A stretch of 64,000 bases of DNA from RZYX01 sp036654375 (lineage in GTDB: Bacteria > Bacillota > Clostridia > Oscillospirales > Acutalibacteraceae). Each line of letters begins with the position of its first letter. The first letter of the stretch is position 1. The stretch is from assembly GCA_036654375.1 (NCBI GenBank), contig JAVVSD010000007.1, forward strand, positions 1 through 64,000, in the 5' to 3' direction. Made by a program: the position numbers and the translations under genes. Below the pieces are notes generated by a model. The model searched no databases and was not told where the DNA came from. It worked only from the letters and a program-made list of their open reading frames with translations. Below, piece by piece: positions 8,641 to 16,553 of this stretch.

Positions 8641-8683
8641 GCAAAAAGCTTGCAAAGACATTTGTCTTTGCAAGCTTTTTTAA
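8641..8683. terminator. Strong bidirectional terminator
   Basis: An 18-bp perfect stem, 8643-8660 (AAAAAGCTTGCAAAGACA) with 8663-8680, has a two-base loop and T runs on both sides. It separates the convergent phosphoesterase and hflX genes and serves both. Confidence 0.92.
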
Positions 8684-8690
8684 TTTGTAG

Positions 8691-9938
8691 TTATAAAATA
8701 AAATCTTTTAATTCATTAAGAAGTCGGATATCGGCAATGGCATCAATTTGTAAACCACTTTCAATATACTCTTCGCTAAAAATGACTCCATCTTTTCGGA
8801 TTTTTGAAGCCAGCCCAACTTTATCAAAAGGAAATAAGAAAGTGACTCTTTTTCTCGTTTGAGGAAGAGCGTTTGAAATTGCATCAAGTAGCTTATCAAT
8901 TCCCGTACCTTCAAGTGCGGAAATCATAACCGACTGGCCAATAACTGGCATATCACTCGCAATATCTGTGAGGTCAGATTTGTTCATTATCGAAATTGCT
9001 GGAGTTGCCGATGCTCCAAGCTCATTAAGAAGCTTGGCTGTAACTTCAAGATGCTCTGCACACTCTGGGCTTGAAACATCGCAAACATTTAGAATAACAT
9101 CAGCGTTTGCAGCTTCTTCCAAAGTTGATTTAAAAGCCTGAACAAGATTGTGCGGAAGCCTTCGCACCAAACCAACGGTATCAATAAGCATAACTTGCCT
9201 GCCATCGGGTAGTGTTAAAGCTCTTGCTGTCGGGTCAAGCGTTGCAAAAAGCTTATCCTGTGCAAGCACTCCGGCATCGGTAAGCCTGTTCATCAGTGTA
9301 GACTTTCCGGCGTTTGTGTAGCCAACGATAACAACTGTTTCAATGCCATCTTTACTTCGTCTTTCACGCAATCCTTTGCGACGCTTTTCAACTTCCTTTA
9401 GCTCATCTGTAAGCGAGTCCAAGCGTCTTCTTATATGCCTTTTATCGCTTTCAAGCTTGCTTTCGCCAGGACCTCTTGTACCAATTCCGCCACCAAGCCT
9501 TGAAAGCTGAGTACCCTTTCCGCCAAGACGAGGCAGAGAATATCGTAGCTGTGCCAGCTCAACCTGAAGCTTGCCTTCTTTTGAATTTGCACGAGCGGCA
9601 AAAATATCAAGTATCAGAGTAGTTCTGTCAATAACTCTGATTTCAGTTATTTTTTCAATATTTCTCTGTTGTGATGGGGTGAGTTCTGCATCAAAAATCA
9701 GCAGGTCAATATCATTTGACTGACAAAGCTGTTTTATTTCTTCAAGCCTTCCTGTGCCAACAAACAAAGCAGCATTGGGCTTTTCTCTTTTTTGAACAAC
9801 CTTTGCAAAAACTTCTGCGCCTGCTGTTTTTGCAAGCTCTTCAAGTTCATTAATTGAGATATCGGTATCAAAATCACCGGTATCAACGCTTACAAGAACA
9901 GCTATTTCAGGCTTTTGAGAATTCTCATAAAATGTCAT
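8691..9938 (-). CDS. hflX: GTPase HflX, ribosome-associated
   Basis: HflX binds the 50S subunit, splits stalled ribosomes and hydrolyses GTP. The 415-residue product has the HflX N-terminal domain, the linker GTRGPGESKLE, and a G domain with G1 GYTNAGKST, G3 DTVGLVRRLPH and G4 NKSD. Length and order are normal. The ATG at 9938 follows GAGGAAGG. It starts 60 bases after an EamA-family gene and I see no good promoter between them, so the chr-EamA-hflX genes may share a transcript. Confidence 0.95.
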   Translation of the reverse strand: MTFYENSQKPEIAVLVSVDTGDFDTDISINELEELAKTAGAEVFAKVVQKREKPNAALFVGTGRLEEIKQLCQSNDIDLLIFDAELTPSQQRNIEKITEIRVIDRTTLILDIFAARANSKEGKLQVELAQLRYSLPRLGGKGTQLSRLGGGIGTRGPGESKLESDKRHIRRRLDSLTDELKEVEKRRKGLRERRSKDGIETVVIVGYTNAGKSTLMNRLTDAGVLAQDKLFATLDPTARALTLPDGRQVMLIDTVGLVRRLPHNLVQAFKSTLEEAANADVILNVCDVSSPECAEHLEVTAKLLNELGASATPAISIMNKSDLTDIASDMPVIGQSVMISALEGTGIDKLLDAISNALPQTRKRVTFLFPFDKVGLASKIRKDGVIFSEEYIESGLQIDAIADIRLLNELKDFIL

Positions 9939-9997
9939 TTAACCCTTCCTCACTGTTGAAATAACAACAAAGCAAACTTAATTTTAAGCCAAATGGA

Positions 9998-10888
9998 TTA
10001 TTCCATTCCCATGATTACAATGCCTATACCTGCAAGAGCAATAACAAAATATTGTTGCTTTGAAAGTTTTTCTTTAAGCACAAGTCGAGCCCAAACAAGC
10101 GAAAACAGGCAATATGAAGAAATGAGTGGGGCTGCAACAATAGCGTTGCTGCCAATTGCATAAATATATGCGAATTGCCCAGCGGTTTCGCAAAGACTTG
10201 CTGCAATCTTCGGCTTTTCTTTTGAAATAAAAATCTTTTGTTTTTTAATGACTACAACATAAATAAATGCAAAAATAGCCATCATCAAGAAGGTCAGCTC
10301 ATAGGCAATATTTGCAGAACCTTCGGCAATATATTTGTCAAGAATTAAAGCATCTGCAAATGTTCCAAGCCCATCTATAATACAGTACAAAATTGGAAAC
10401 ATGATTGCAATAAAGCTGTGTGTATATTTTTTGTCTACCTTTTCACCATCAAGTAACCTTTGCTTATCGTCACTTTTCTTTTCAATCACAGACAGAGCAA
10501 AAATGCTTATGCAAATTAAGCAAACTGCAAAAAGTTGAAGACCAGACATTTTTTCTCCAAGAAAGAAGAAACACAAAAGTGATGCAACAGCACCAGATGA
10601 ATTACAGATAGGTGTTGAAACTGAAAGAACAATATATCTAAGCCCAACATAGCCAAGTATCATTGAAAGTATATATAGTGCCGAAGCTGGAAGATATGTA
10701 ATTATATCAGAAGGTTTGAACGGAGTTCCCATCAAAATCATAATAATTGCATGAATACCCATTACAGTACCAACTGCCATAACCATTTTCCAATGGCTAT
10801 AAATATCGTCTGACTTTGAACCCATCTTTGAGAATAAATCAGAACCACTCCAAAATAATATCGCAACCAGCGAAAGACCAAACCACAT
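9998..10888 (-). CDS. DMT-family transporter with EamA domains
   Basis: The 296-residue membrane protein has about ten hydrophobic segments in two repeats, starting MWFGLSLVAILFWSGSDLF, and is a probable small-molecule transporter. I chose the ATG at 10888 because GGAGTG lies six bases upstream; an upstream start at 10942 would overlap the preceding chromate-transporter gene and lacks a ribosome site. The cytoplasmic loop holds a Lys-rich SVIEKKSDDKQRLLDGEKVDKK stretch. Substrate cannot be assigned. Confidence 0.82.
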   Translation of the reverse strand: MWFGLSLVAILFWSGSDLFSKMGSKSDDIYSHWKMVMAVGTVMGIHAIIMILMGTPFKPSDIITYLPASALYILSMILGYVGLRYIVLSVSTPICNSSGAVASLLCFFFLGEKMSGLQLFAVCLICISIFALSVIEKKSDDKQRLLDGEKVDKKYTHSFIAIMFPILYCIIDGLGTFADALILDKYIAEGSANIAYELTFLMMAIFAFIYVVVIKKQKIFISKEKPKIAASLCETAGQFAYIYAIGSNAIVAAPLISSYCLFSLVWARLVLKEKLSKQQYFVIALAGIGIVIMGME

Positions 10889-10919
10889 AAAAAGCACTCC
10901 TAAAATATTTATTAAAGTT

Positions 10920-11495
10920 TTACAAATTAAAAGCAACACCAATAAAAGCGGAAATTATTATAAAAAATATTGGGTGAATCTTTTTAACCTTTTTGAATTG
11001 CAATAATGTTAGCACGACAATAAAGATTATAAGATTTCCGACATGAATATTCGGTAAAATATCGCTAAATGAACTTATAGTATCAGTAAAAACGGCAATC
11101 TGAAAAACAGAGTACGCAGCAGCGGCAATAAGACCTGCAGCAGCGGGTTTAATCCCACCAAAAACTGCTTTAACATACTTGTTATCATTGTACTTGCCAA
11201 GAAACTTTGCAATGATAAGAATAATTAAAAAAGATGGGAAAACAAGTGAGAGTGTAGCAAGAATAGCTCCACCAAAACCCGCTATTTTGAAACCAGCAAA
11301 TGTTGCCATATTTATCCCAACCGGACCAGGCGTGGATTCAGACACAGCAATCATGTCCGCAAGCTCGGAACTTGAAAACCAGTGGGGATGGTTTTTGCTC
11401 ATATCAAAAAGAAAAGGAATAGTTGCAAGCCCACCGCCAATAGAAAACAGCCCAGTTTTTATAAATTCAAGACACATAATTAATAGTTCACTCAA
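10920..11495 (-). CDS. Chromate transporter-family protein, half subunit
   Basis: The protein is a single CHR domain of about 191 residues with the family motifs FSIGGGLATIPFL, then STPGPVGINMATFAGF. It works as a pair with the similar upstream protein. CHR proteins move chromate or, in many bacteria without chromate stress, an unknown anion. The TTG at 11495 is the best start: GAGGTG lies seven bases upstream, the TTG overlaps the TGA of the preceding gene (TTGA), and it yields MSELL, parallel to MSELF of the partner. A start at 11516 would extend into the neighbour. Confidence 0.87.
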   Translation of the reverse strand: MSELLIMCLEFIKTGLFSIGGGLATIPFLFDMSKNHPHWFSSSELADMIAVSESTPGPVGINMATFAGFKIAGFGGAILATLSLVFPSFLIILIIAKFLGKYNDNKYVKAVFGGIKPAAAGLIAAAAYSVFQIAVFTDTISSFSDILPNIHVGNLIIFIVVLTLLQFKKVKKIHPIFFIIISAFIGVAFNL

Positions 11496-12034
11496 GTTTT
11501 TGCACCTCGTTTCCAAAGTGCAGACAGACCAAAAATAGTGCCGATAATGACAACAATAATAGGTGAAATGTTAAAAAATGCAACAAGTATAAAGGACACA
11601 ATGCACAGTAATATCTCAAATATGGACTTGACATTAGCTTTAAAAATGCTGATAAATGAGCCGAAAATCAAAGCGGCAACGGCGGGTCGTATAGCAGCAA
11701 AAGCGTGGCTAACAGCAGGAAACTTGTCAAGTCTTTGCAAAATATTTGCAAGTGAAACAATGATAAGAATAGATGGAACAATTACACCAATTGTGGCAAA
11801 CATAGCACCCCAAAATCCACGCTTCTTTGAGCCAACAAATGTTGCCGTATTAACAGCGATAACACCTGGAGTGCATTGGCTCAGAGAAAAGTATTCAAGA
11901 AGTTCTTCGCTTGTTATCCATTTTTTCTTTTCAACGATTTCGCGTTCAATGATTGGCAGCATTGCATAACCGCCACCAAAAGTAAACAGCCCAACTTTAA
12001 AAAAGCTAAAAAACAAACTAAAAAGCTCTGACAA
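11492..12034 (-). CDS. Chromate transporter-family protein, half subunit
   Basis: This 180-residue CHR-domain protein begins MSELFSLFFSFFKVGLFTFGGGYAMLPI and carries QCTPGVIAVNTATFVG. It is the first gene of the split pair; together the two match the two halves of a long ChrA. A promoter lies about 45 bases upstream. Anion specificity is unknown; the family name should not be taken as proof of chromate efflux. Confidence 0.88.
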   Translation of the reverse strand: MSELFSLFFSFFKVGLFTFGGGYAMLPIIEREIVEKKKWITSEELLEYFSLSQCTPGVIAVNTATFVGSKKRGFWGAMFATIGVIVPSILIIVSLANILQRLDKFPAVSHAFAAIRPAVAALIFGSFISIFKANVKSIFEILLCIVSFILVAFFNISPIIVVIIGTIFGLSALWKRGAKT

Positions 12035-12075
12035 TTAAGCCACCTCATTAACAACTAATGAAATACAACCAAAAC

Positions 12076-12104
12076 AGTATATCAAATTACTAATAATAAA
12101 TCAA
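12076..12104 (-). promoter_or_regulatory. Sigma-A promoter of the chr pair
   Basis: On the minus strand TTGATT (12104-12099) and TATACT (12081-12076) are 17 bases apart, about 42 bases upstream of the first chr start. Confidence 0.7.
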
Positions 12105-12215
12105 AATATTTGTATTTATTTTGCCACAGATTATTATAAAATCAAATAATAATATTAAAAACTATTCAAAAAATAGGAAAATTTGAAAAAAATTGTAAAA
12201 TATAGATAAAAATTG

Positions 12216-12244
12216 TTGATTATTTTTGAACAATATGGTAATAT
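12216..12244 (+). promoter_or_regulatory. Sigma-A promoter of the HD-GYP gene
   Basis: TTGATT (12216-12221) and TAATAT (12239-12244) are spaced 17 bases apart and lie 34 bases before the GTG start. The rest of the chr/HD-GYP intergenic space is plain AT-rich sequence. Confidence 0.65.
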
Positions 12245-12277
12245 TTAGTAAGTATCTTAAAGAAAGGGGGAGAGATA

Positions 12278-13375
12278 GTGAACGGACAAGCAGTTATGAT
12301 TATTGACGATATTGGTGAAAATTCAAAAGTACTATCCGAAATGCTAAAAGAAAAATATACTGTAATCGTCGCAAAAGATTTAGAAGAAGCTGCAAAAATA
12401 GCAAGGCTCAAAAAGAATAAAATCGTCTTGATACTTATAAATTTATCTCTCTTTCAATCAGGTGGTAAGGATGCTATAAACGCCCTTAAAAAGGCAGGCT
12501 CACTTGGGAAAATTTCAGTTGTTGCAATAACTGAGGATTCATCAAATGAGAGCGAAAAACTTGCTTACACTCTTGGAGCCGCTGACACAATAAAGAAGCC
12601 GTTTAACATTTCTTTTATAATTGAAAAAAAGGTCAGCACACTGGTTGATATATTTAATTATCAAAATAATTTGGAAGTTTTACTTAGAGTTCAAAACAAG
12701 AAGATATTGAGTCAGTCGCAAAAACTTGTGGAAAAAACAGAAATGCTGAACAAAATAAATGTTCACATGATGGAATCAATAAGCTCGGTGGTTGAGTGGA
12801 GAGACTGGGAAACAGGAAAGCATGTAAAAAGAATAAGGTGCTTTACGGAATCACTTTTAAATAATGTTGCCATGAAGTTTCCAGAATATGAACTCAAATC
12901 TCAAGATATTAATATTATAGCAATGGCTTCAACAACTCACGATATCGGAAAGATTGCAATTCCAGATGCCATCTTGCTTAAGCCGGGCAAGCTTTCGGCA
13001 GAAGAATTTGAAATTATGAAAACCCACACGACAAAAGGCGGGGAAATGATTTGCAGTTTTAATGATATAGATGTCAACAATTATCTTAGTTACTGTAAGG
13101 AAATTTGTTTGTGCCACCATGAAAAGTGGGATGGAAGAGGGTATCCTAACAATTTGGGAGGCGATGAAATCCCTATCTGGGCGCAAGTGGTTTCAATTGC
13201 TGATTGCTTTGATGCACTGATAAGCGATCGCCCATATAAAAAAGCATTTACATATAAAGAAGCTGCAACAATGATTTTAAATGGAGAGTGTGGAGCTTTT
13301 TCTCCAAAAATTATAGGCTGCTTTAAAGATGTATTAGTAGAATTTGAAAATTTGGCAAGAGTATACAGAGAATAA
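12278..13375 (+). CDS. HD-GYP phosphodiesterase with degenerate receiver domain
   Basis: The 365-residue cytoplasmic protein has an N-terminal receiver domain (1-120) and a C-terminal HD-GYP domain that normally cleaves cyclic di-GMP. The HD pair is in TTHDIGKIAIPD and the signature in HHEKWDGRGYPNNLGG, both intact. The receiver keeps the acidic pair Asp10-Asp11 and the lysine of IKKPF, but the phospho-acceptor position in VLILINLSLF is Asn55 rather than Asp. It therefore probably cannot be phosphorylated in the usual way. A short coiled linker joins the domains. The GTG start follows AGGGGGAG. No histidine kinase is nearby. Confidence 0.9.
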   Translation: MNGQAVMIIDDIGENSKVLSEMLKEKYTVIVAKDLEEAAKIARLKKNKIVLILINLSLFQSGGKDAINALKKAGSLGKISVVAITEDSSNESEKLAYTLGAADTIKKPFNISFIIEKKVSTLVDIFNYQNNLEVLLRVQNKKILSQSQKLVEKTEMLNKINVHMMESISSVVEWRDWETGKHVKRIRCFTESLLNNVAMKFPEYELKSQDINIIAMASTTHDIGKIAIPDAILLKPGKLSAEEFEIMKTHTTKGGEMICSFNDIDVNNYLSYCKEICLCHHEKWDGRGYPNNLGGDEIPIWAQVVSIADCFDALISDRPYKKAFTYKEAATMILNGECGAFSPKIIGCFKDVLVEFENLARVYRE

Positions 13376-13378
13376 CAA

Positions 13379-13414
13379 TAAAAAAATAAGAGCCAATTGG
13401 CTCTTATTTTTTTT
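13379..13414. terminator. Bidirectional terminator, perfect palindrome
   Basis: Bases 13381-13412 form a perfect palindrome centred on CCAATTGG, with A and T runs at its ends. It ends both the HD-GYP gene and the convergent XRE gene, whose stop codon lies inside it. Confidence 0.9.
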
Positions 13415-13655
13415 CATTCTCCAACAACCAGTCAACCGAAACATCAAGCTCTTGTGAAAGAGCTAAAAGTTCTTTGTCAGTAACACAACGAATTTGTCCC
13501 TCAAGCTTTGAAAGACCAGAAGCATCAAGTTCAATACCACGGATTTCAAGCTTGGCAAGGAGGTCCTTTTGTTTAAGACCTTTTTCTTTACGAATGGACT
13601 CAATCTTAGCACCGACAATGTTACGATCTCCAAGCGCTTGTTTACGGATTCTCAA
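13404..13655 (-). CDS. XRE-family helix-turn-helix regulator
   Basis: The 83-residue protein is essentially one Cro/C1-type DNA-binding domain: NIVGAKIESIRKEKGLKQKDLLAKLE, then ASGLSKLEGQIR as the recognition helix region, then ELDVSVDWLL. I chose a TTG at 13655, giving LRIRKQALGDRN with initiator Met, because GGAGG is seven bases upstream. The longer frame to 13721 has no ribosome site and would run through the promoter. Target genes are unknown; nothing in the context suggests a phage. Confidence 0.82.
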   Translation of the reverse strand: MRIRKQALGDRNIVGAKIESIRKEKGLKQKDLLAKLEIRGIELDASGLSKLEGQIRCVTDKELLALSQELDVSVDWLLENEKK

Positions 13656-13711
13656 AATAATTCCTCCAATAATACTATGAATGTAAATTTTTATTCTAAC
13701 TTTACAAAAAT

Positions 13712-13720
13712 AGTATACCA
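13712..13720 (-). promoter_or_regulatory. Extended -10 promoter of the XRE gene
   Basis: On the minus strand TGGTATACT provides a TATACT -10 with the upstream TG of an extended -10. No good -35 is seen. Confidence 0.5.
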
Positions 13721-13811
13721 AAGAATCAAAGAAAAAACAATAAACCGGTGAATATCATTCGCAATAAGAAAATATTTCCAATAAAATGATTACAAATTAG
13801 AATATTAATGT

Positions 13812-14066
13812 TTATTTAGTTGGCTTTGTGGCCTCTGCGACGGCTTTCGCAAACTGATCGGTACAGGATGTACCTTTTCTTCCGCAAGTGATTCCGCTAA
13901 AATTTTTATAAACTTCTTCAACAGACATTCCCTCAATCAGCTTGGAGAGAGCCTTGAGATTCCCAGGACATCCGCCAATAAATTTAACATTGTGGACATT
14001 GCCATCAATAATTTCAAAGTCAATACGAGAGGAACAAACGCCTTTTGGAACAACAGAAAAATTCAT
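13812..14066 (-). CDS. TSCPD-domain protein (TIGR03905-like)
   Basis: The 84-residue protein matches small TSCPD-domain proteins, with VPKGVCSSRIDFEI, FIGGCPGNLKAL and a C-terminal GTSCTDQFA in place of the usual TSCPDQ. Its conserved cysteines suggest metal or cofactor binding, but no reaction is established. AAGGGAG precedes the ATG. It starts 20 bases after metK and so is probably under the SAM riboswitch of metK, which hints at a role in sulfur or methyl metabolism. Confidence 0.85.
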   Translation of the reverse strand: MNFSVVPKGVCSSRIDFEIIDGNVHNVKFIGGCPGNLKALSKLIEGMSVEEVYKNFSGITCGRKGTSCTDQFAKAVAEATKPTK

Positions 14067-14086
14067 AATATGGCTCCCTTGTAAAA

Positions 14087-15274
14087 TCAGCTTAAATCAG
14101 CTGCTTTTTTAATTTGCTCAACTTTGTCTGTCTTTTCCCAAGTGACATCAAGGTCAACTCTGCCCATGTGTCCATAGGCGGCAAGCTTTTGGTAAATTGG
14201 CTTTCTAAGCTGAAGGCTATCAATAATCGCAGCTGGACGCAGGTCAAACACTTCGCTTATAATTTCAGCAATTCTTTCATCGGGAATTACGCCGGTACCA
14301 AAGGTGTCAACCATTATTGAAATCGGATGTGCAATTCCAATTGCATAGGAAAGCTGAATTTCGCATTTACTTGCAAGACCAGCGGCAACAATATTCTTTG
14401 TTACATATCTTGCGGCATATGCTGCACTGCGGTCAACCTTTGTTGGGTCTTTGCCTGAAAAAGCACCGCCACCATGTCTTGAATATCCGCCATAAGTGTC
14501 AACAATTATTTTGCGTCCAGTTAGCCCGCTATCACCAACAGGGCCGCCAGTAACAAAGCGTCCAGTTGGGTTAACATAAATAATTGTATGGTCATCAATA
14601 AGATTGTCGTTCACAACAGGGTTGATAACAAGACGAACAACATCGTCGCGAATTTGTTGAAGACTTACATCGTCCGAATGCTGAGTAGAGATAACAATAG
14701 TATCCACACGAATGGGCCTGTTATCCTCATACTCAATGGTGACCTGAGTTTTCCCGTCAGGACGAAGATATGTGAGCGTCCCGTCTTCACGCACCTCAGT
14801 AAGCTTTAAAGCAAGCTTGTGTGCAAGAGATATAGGAAGAGGCATTAGCTCTGGAGTTTCGTCGCAAGCAAAGCCAAAGATTATACCTTGGTCACCTGCA
14901 CCGTTAAGGTTATATAAATCATCGAAGCCACTTTTGATTTCAAGAGAATTATCAACTCCAAGAGCAATGTCAGATGATTGCTCATCAATAGATGTTAAAA
15001 TTGCACAGCTGTTTCCGTCAAATCCCATATTTGCATCGTTATATCCGATGTCGCAAATAACTCTTCTTGCAATTTTAGGAATATCAACATAGCATGATGT
15101 AGAAATCTCTCCCATTATCATAACTTGTCCAGTGGTGCAGGTGACTTCGCAAGCAACTCTTGCATTTGGGTCATTGCTCAAAATTGAGTCAAGCACAGCG
15201 TCAGAAATCTGATCACAGATTTTGTCTGGATGTCCTTTTGTAACTGATTCAGATGTAAAAAGTTTTTTTGACAT
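14087..15274 (-). CDS. metK: S-adenosylmethionine synthetase
   Basis: The enzyme makes SAM from methionine and ATP in the cytoplasm. The 395-residue product has the N-terminal FTSESVTKGHPDKICDQISD, the ATP-loop GAGDQGIIFGFA and the phosphate-binding GGGAFSGKDPTKVDRS, all standard. The ATG at 15274 follows GGAGG. A SAM-I riboswitch with its terminator lies directly upstream, so SAM shuts off its own synthesis. The TSCPD gene follows on the same transcript. Confidence 0.97.
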   Translation of the reverse strand: MSKKLFTSESVTKGHPDKICDQISDAVLDSILSNDPNARVACEVTCTTGQVMIMGEISTSCYVDIPKIARRVICDIGYNDANMGFDGNSCAILTSIDEQSSDIALGVDNSLEIKSGFDDLYNLNGAGDQGIIFGFACDETPELMPLPISLAHKLALKLTEVREDGTLTYLRPDGKTQVTIEYEDNRPIRVDTIVISTQHSDDVSLQQIRDDVVRLVINPVVNDNLIDDHTIIYVNPTGRFVTGGPVGDSGLTGRKIIVDTYGGYSRHGGGAFSGKDPTKVDRSAAYAARYVTKNIVAAGLASKCEIQLSYAIGIAHPISIMVDTFGTGVIPDERIAEIISEVFDLRPAAIIDSLQLRKPIYQKLAAYGHMGRVDLDVTWEKTDKVEQIKKAADLS

Positions 15275-15353
15275 AATTGCCTCCTAAATCCAGATGGGAA
15301 ACGCCCACAAGGGATTTGTATTAATAGATTTTAATTTTTAGTATAATAAATAA

Positions 15354-15384
15354 AAGAAGCCCTCCGTGATTACCGAAGGGCTAA
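15354..15384 (-). terminator. Riboswitch-controlled terminator upstream of metK
   Basis: On the minus strand AGCCCT (15382-15377) pairs with AGGGCT (15363-15358), extended by CGG/CCG contacts, followed by TTCTTTTATT. Its 5' arm includes TTCGGTAA (15377-15370), which can instead pair with TTACCGAA (15404-15397) in the aptamer 3' region. That is the expected antiterminator. Confidence 0.85.
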
Positions 15385-15387
15385 AAA

Positions 15388-15488
15388 AGCTTATCGTTCG
15401 GTAAACACCGCAGGAATTAGCACCTTGCAATTGCAATGCAGGTTGCTGGACTTCATAGGGCCTGTTCCCTCAGTCACTCTTGATAAGT
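15388..15488 (-). ncRNA. SAM-I (S-box) riboswitch aptamer
   Basis: Read on the minus strand, the aptamer starts CTTATCAAGAG, has the conserved core GGCCCTATGAAG, then CCAGCAACC, GGTGCTAATTCC and closes with AACGATAAG. The P1 helix pairs CTTATC with GATAAG. All conserved blocks are in place and the metK start is downstream, so SAM binding should favour the terminator at 15354-15384. Confidence 0.95.
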
Positions 15489-15508
15489 AGCTATTAAATT
15501 GTAGTTAA

Positions 15509-15537
15509 ATTTTATACCGTATGCAAATAAAAGTCAA
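15509..15537 (-). promoter_or_regulatory. Sigma-A promoter of metK
   Basis: On the minus strand TTGACT (15537-15532) and TAAAAT (15514-15509) are 17 bases apart, about 20 bases ahead of the SAM aptamer. Confidence 0.8.
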
Positions 15538-15554
15538 GAACCTTTTGTTACCTG

Positions 15555-16199
15555 TCAAGCAATATCGCTTGTTGAATTTTCAGATTTATCAGGCGACTGA
15601 ATTTTAAAGATGGAACTCATTCTTGTCGAAAACAGCATTGTAAGTGGATAAATAACAATGGAGAGCATAACACCTTTAATTGCATTTAGAGCGGTTGCAC
15701 CCCAAATGGCAGCCCACAAAACTTTGCTTGTAAATTCGACACCCATGAAGTATTTAAAGAACAAAGGTGCAATAATATAATTTGCAGCTACACCAACAAC
15801 AAGAATGCAGGCGATTCCAGCAGCAGATGGAATAACGATTGACTTCCACTTTTTTTCGCCATCTTTAGTAAATAATTTTCTAAAGATGATAGAAAACGGA
15901 ACGACATAGGCACAGCCAACAAGGAAGTTCATAATGTTTCCAAAGCCCATTTGAGTTCCTATACCCTTTATTAGTAACTCAATAATATTTTTTATAAGTT
16001 CCACAACGACTCCGAATGCTGGACCAAAAAAGACAGCACCAACCAGTGCGGGTATATCACTTAAGTCAAGCTTTAGATGGCTTACTCCAGGGACAACAGG
16101 AAATTCAAGAAGATAGAGTACAACTGCGATTGCAGAAAAAAGTCCGGCAAAGACAATCACCTGCGTTTTTTGCTGTGTTGATTTTGTTTTTGTTTTCAT
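15555..16199 (-). CDS. ribU: Riboflavin ECF transporter S component
   Basis: RibU is the membrane subunit that binds riboflavin and pairs with the shared ECF energy module, encoded elsewhere. The 214-residue protein has about six hydrophobic segments and family features such as LKLDLSDIPALVGAVFFGPAFG and the C-terminal ALNAIKGVMLS. The ATG at 16199 follows AAAGGAAGA and six bases of spacing. A longer frame reaching 16271 would run through the riboswitch terminator, so it is rejected. The FMN riboswitch upstream independently supports riboflavin as the substrate. Confidence 0.95.
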   Translation of the reverse strand: MKTKTKSTQQKTQVIVFAGLFSAIAVVLYLLEFPVVPGVSHLKLDLSDIPALVGAVFFGPAFGVVVELIKNIIELLIKGIGTQMGFGNIMNFLVGCAYVVPFSIIFRKLFTKDGEKKWKSIVIPSAAGIACILVVGVAANYIIAPLFFKYFMGVEFTSKVLWAAIWGATALNAIKGVMLSIVIYPLTMLFSTRMSSIFKIQSPDKSENSTSDIA

Positions 16200-16233
16200 A
16201 AAAATTCTTCCTTTCAATTTGCTGTCTATAAGA

Positions 16234-16267
16234 ACAAAAAAACCCAGTGCAAAAAGAGCACAGGGCG
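16234..16267 (-). terminator. FMN-riboswitch terminator upstream of ribU
   Basis: On the minus strand CCCTGTGC (16265-16258) pairs with GCACTGGG (16250-16243) with one mismatch, followed by seven T residues. It stands between the aptamer and the ribU ribosome site, as expected for transcriptional control. Confidence 0.85.
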
Positions 16268-16284
16268 ACAAAGGTTAAAAACCT

Positions 16285-16424
16285 CATCTTCTTTCATCCG
16301 GACTTATGAACTAAAAGCAGCTCATTTACCGTCGGTTTCGGAATCGCACCGAATCTGCAAAATGCTCGCGGACTAAGGCGAAAGCCTATTACCGCCGGTG
16401 GGGATTTACACCCCGCCCTGAAGA
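16285..16424 (-). ncRNA. FMN riboswitch (RFN element)
   Basis: Read on the minus strand, the conserved blocks occur in order: CTTCAGGGC, GGGTG..ATCCCCACCGGCGGTA, AGTCCGCGAGC, GATTCGGTGCGATTCCGAAACCGACGGTA and GTCCGGATGAAAGAAGA (the last three are discontinuous quotes of conserved parts). FMN binding should promote the terminator and reduce riboflavin uptake. Confidence 0.96.
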
Positions 16425-16447
16425 CAGCTATATTAATTTGTGAAATA

Positions 16448-16476
16448 AGTGTAACACCAGGAAAATAAAATGTCAA
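16448..16476 (-). promoter_or_regulatory. Sigma-A promoter of ribU
   Basis: On the minus strand TTGACA (16476-16471) and TACACT (16453-16448) are 17 bases apart, about 24 bases ahead of the FMN aptamer. Confidence 0.85.
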
Positions 16477-16484
16477 TAGAAAAA

Positions 16485-16512
16485 TTGAACAGCTTGTTTA
16501 AAAAAGTAATAT
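16485..16512 (+). promoter_or_regulatory. Sigma-A promoter of yaaL-bofA
   Basis: TTGAAC (16485-16490) and TAATAT (16507-16512) are separated by 16 bases. Its -35 lies only eight bases from the -35 of the divergent ribU promoter. Confidence 0.6.
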
Positions 16513-16553
16513 TATTCCAACAATTGTTCATACAATACAAAGGAGGGTTTAAT

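Noticed and set aside
10920..12034. Calling the chr pair a chromate resistance system
   Set aside because: Only the family is supported; no chromate-related genes are near, and many CHR proteins have other or unknown anions.
16200..16271. N-terminal extension of ribU
   Set aside because: It would translate the FMN-riboswitch terminator; the ATG at 16199 has a good ribosome site.
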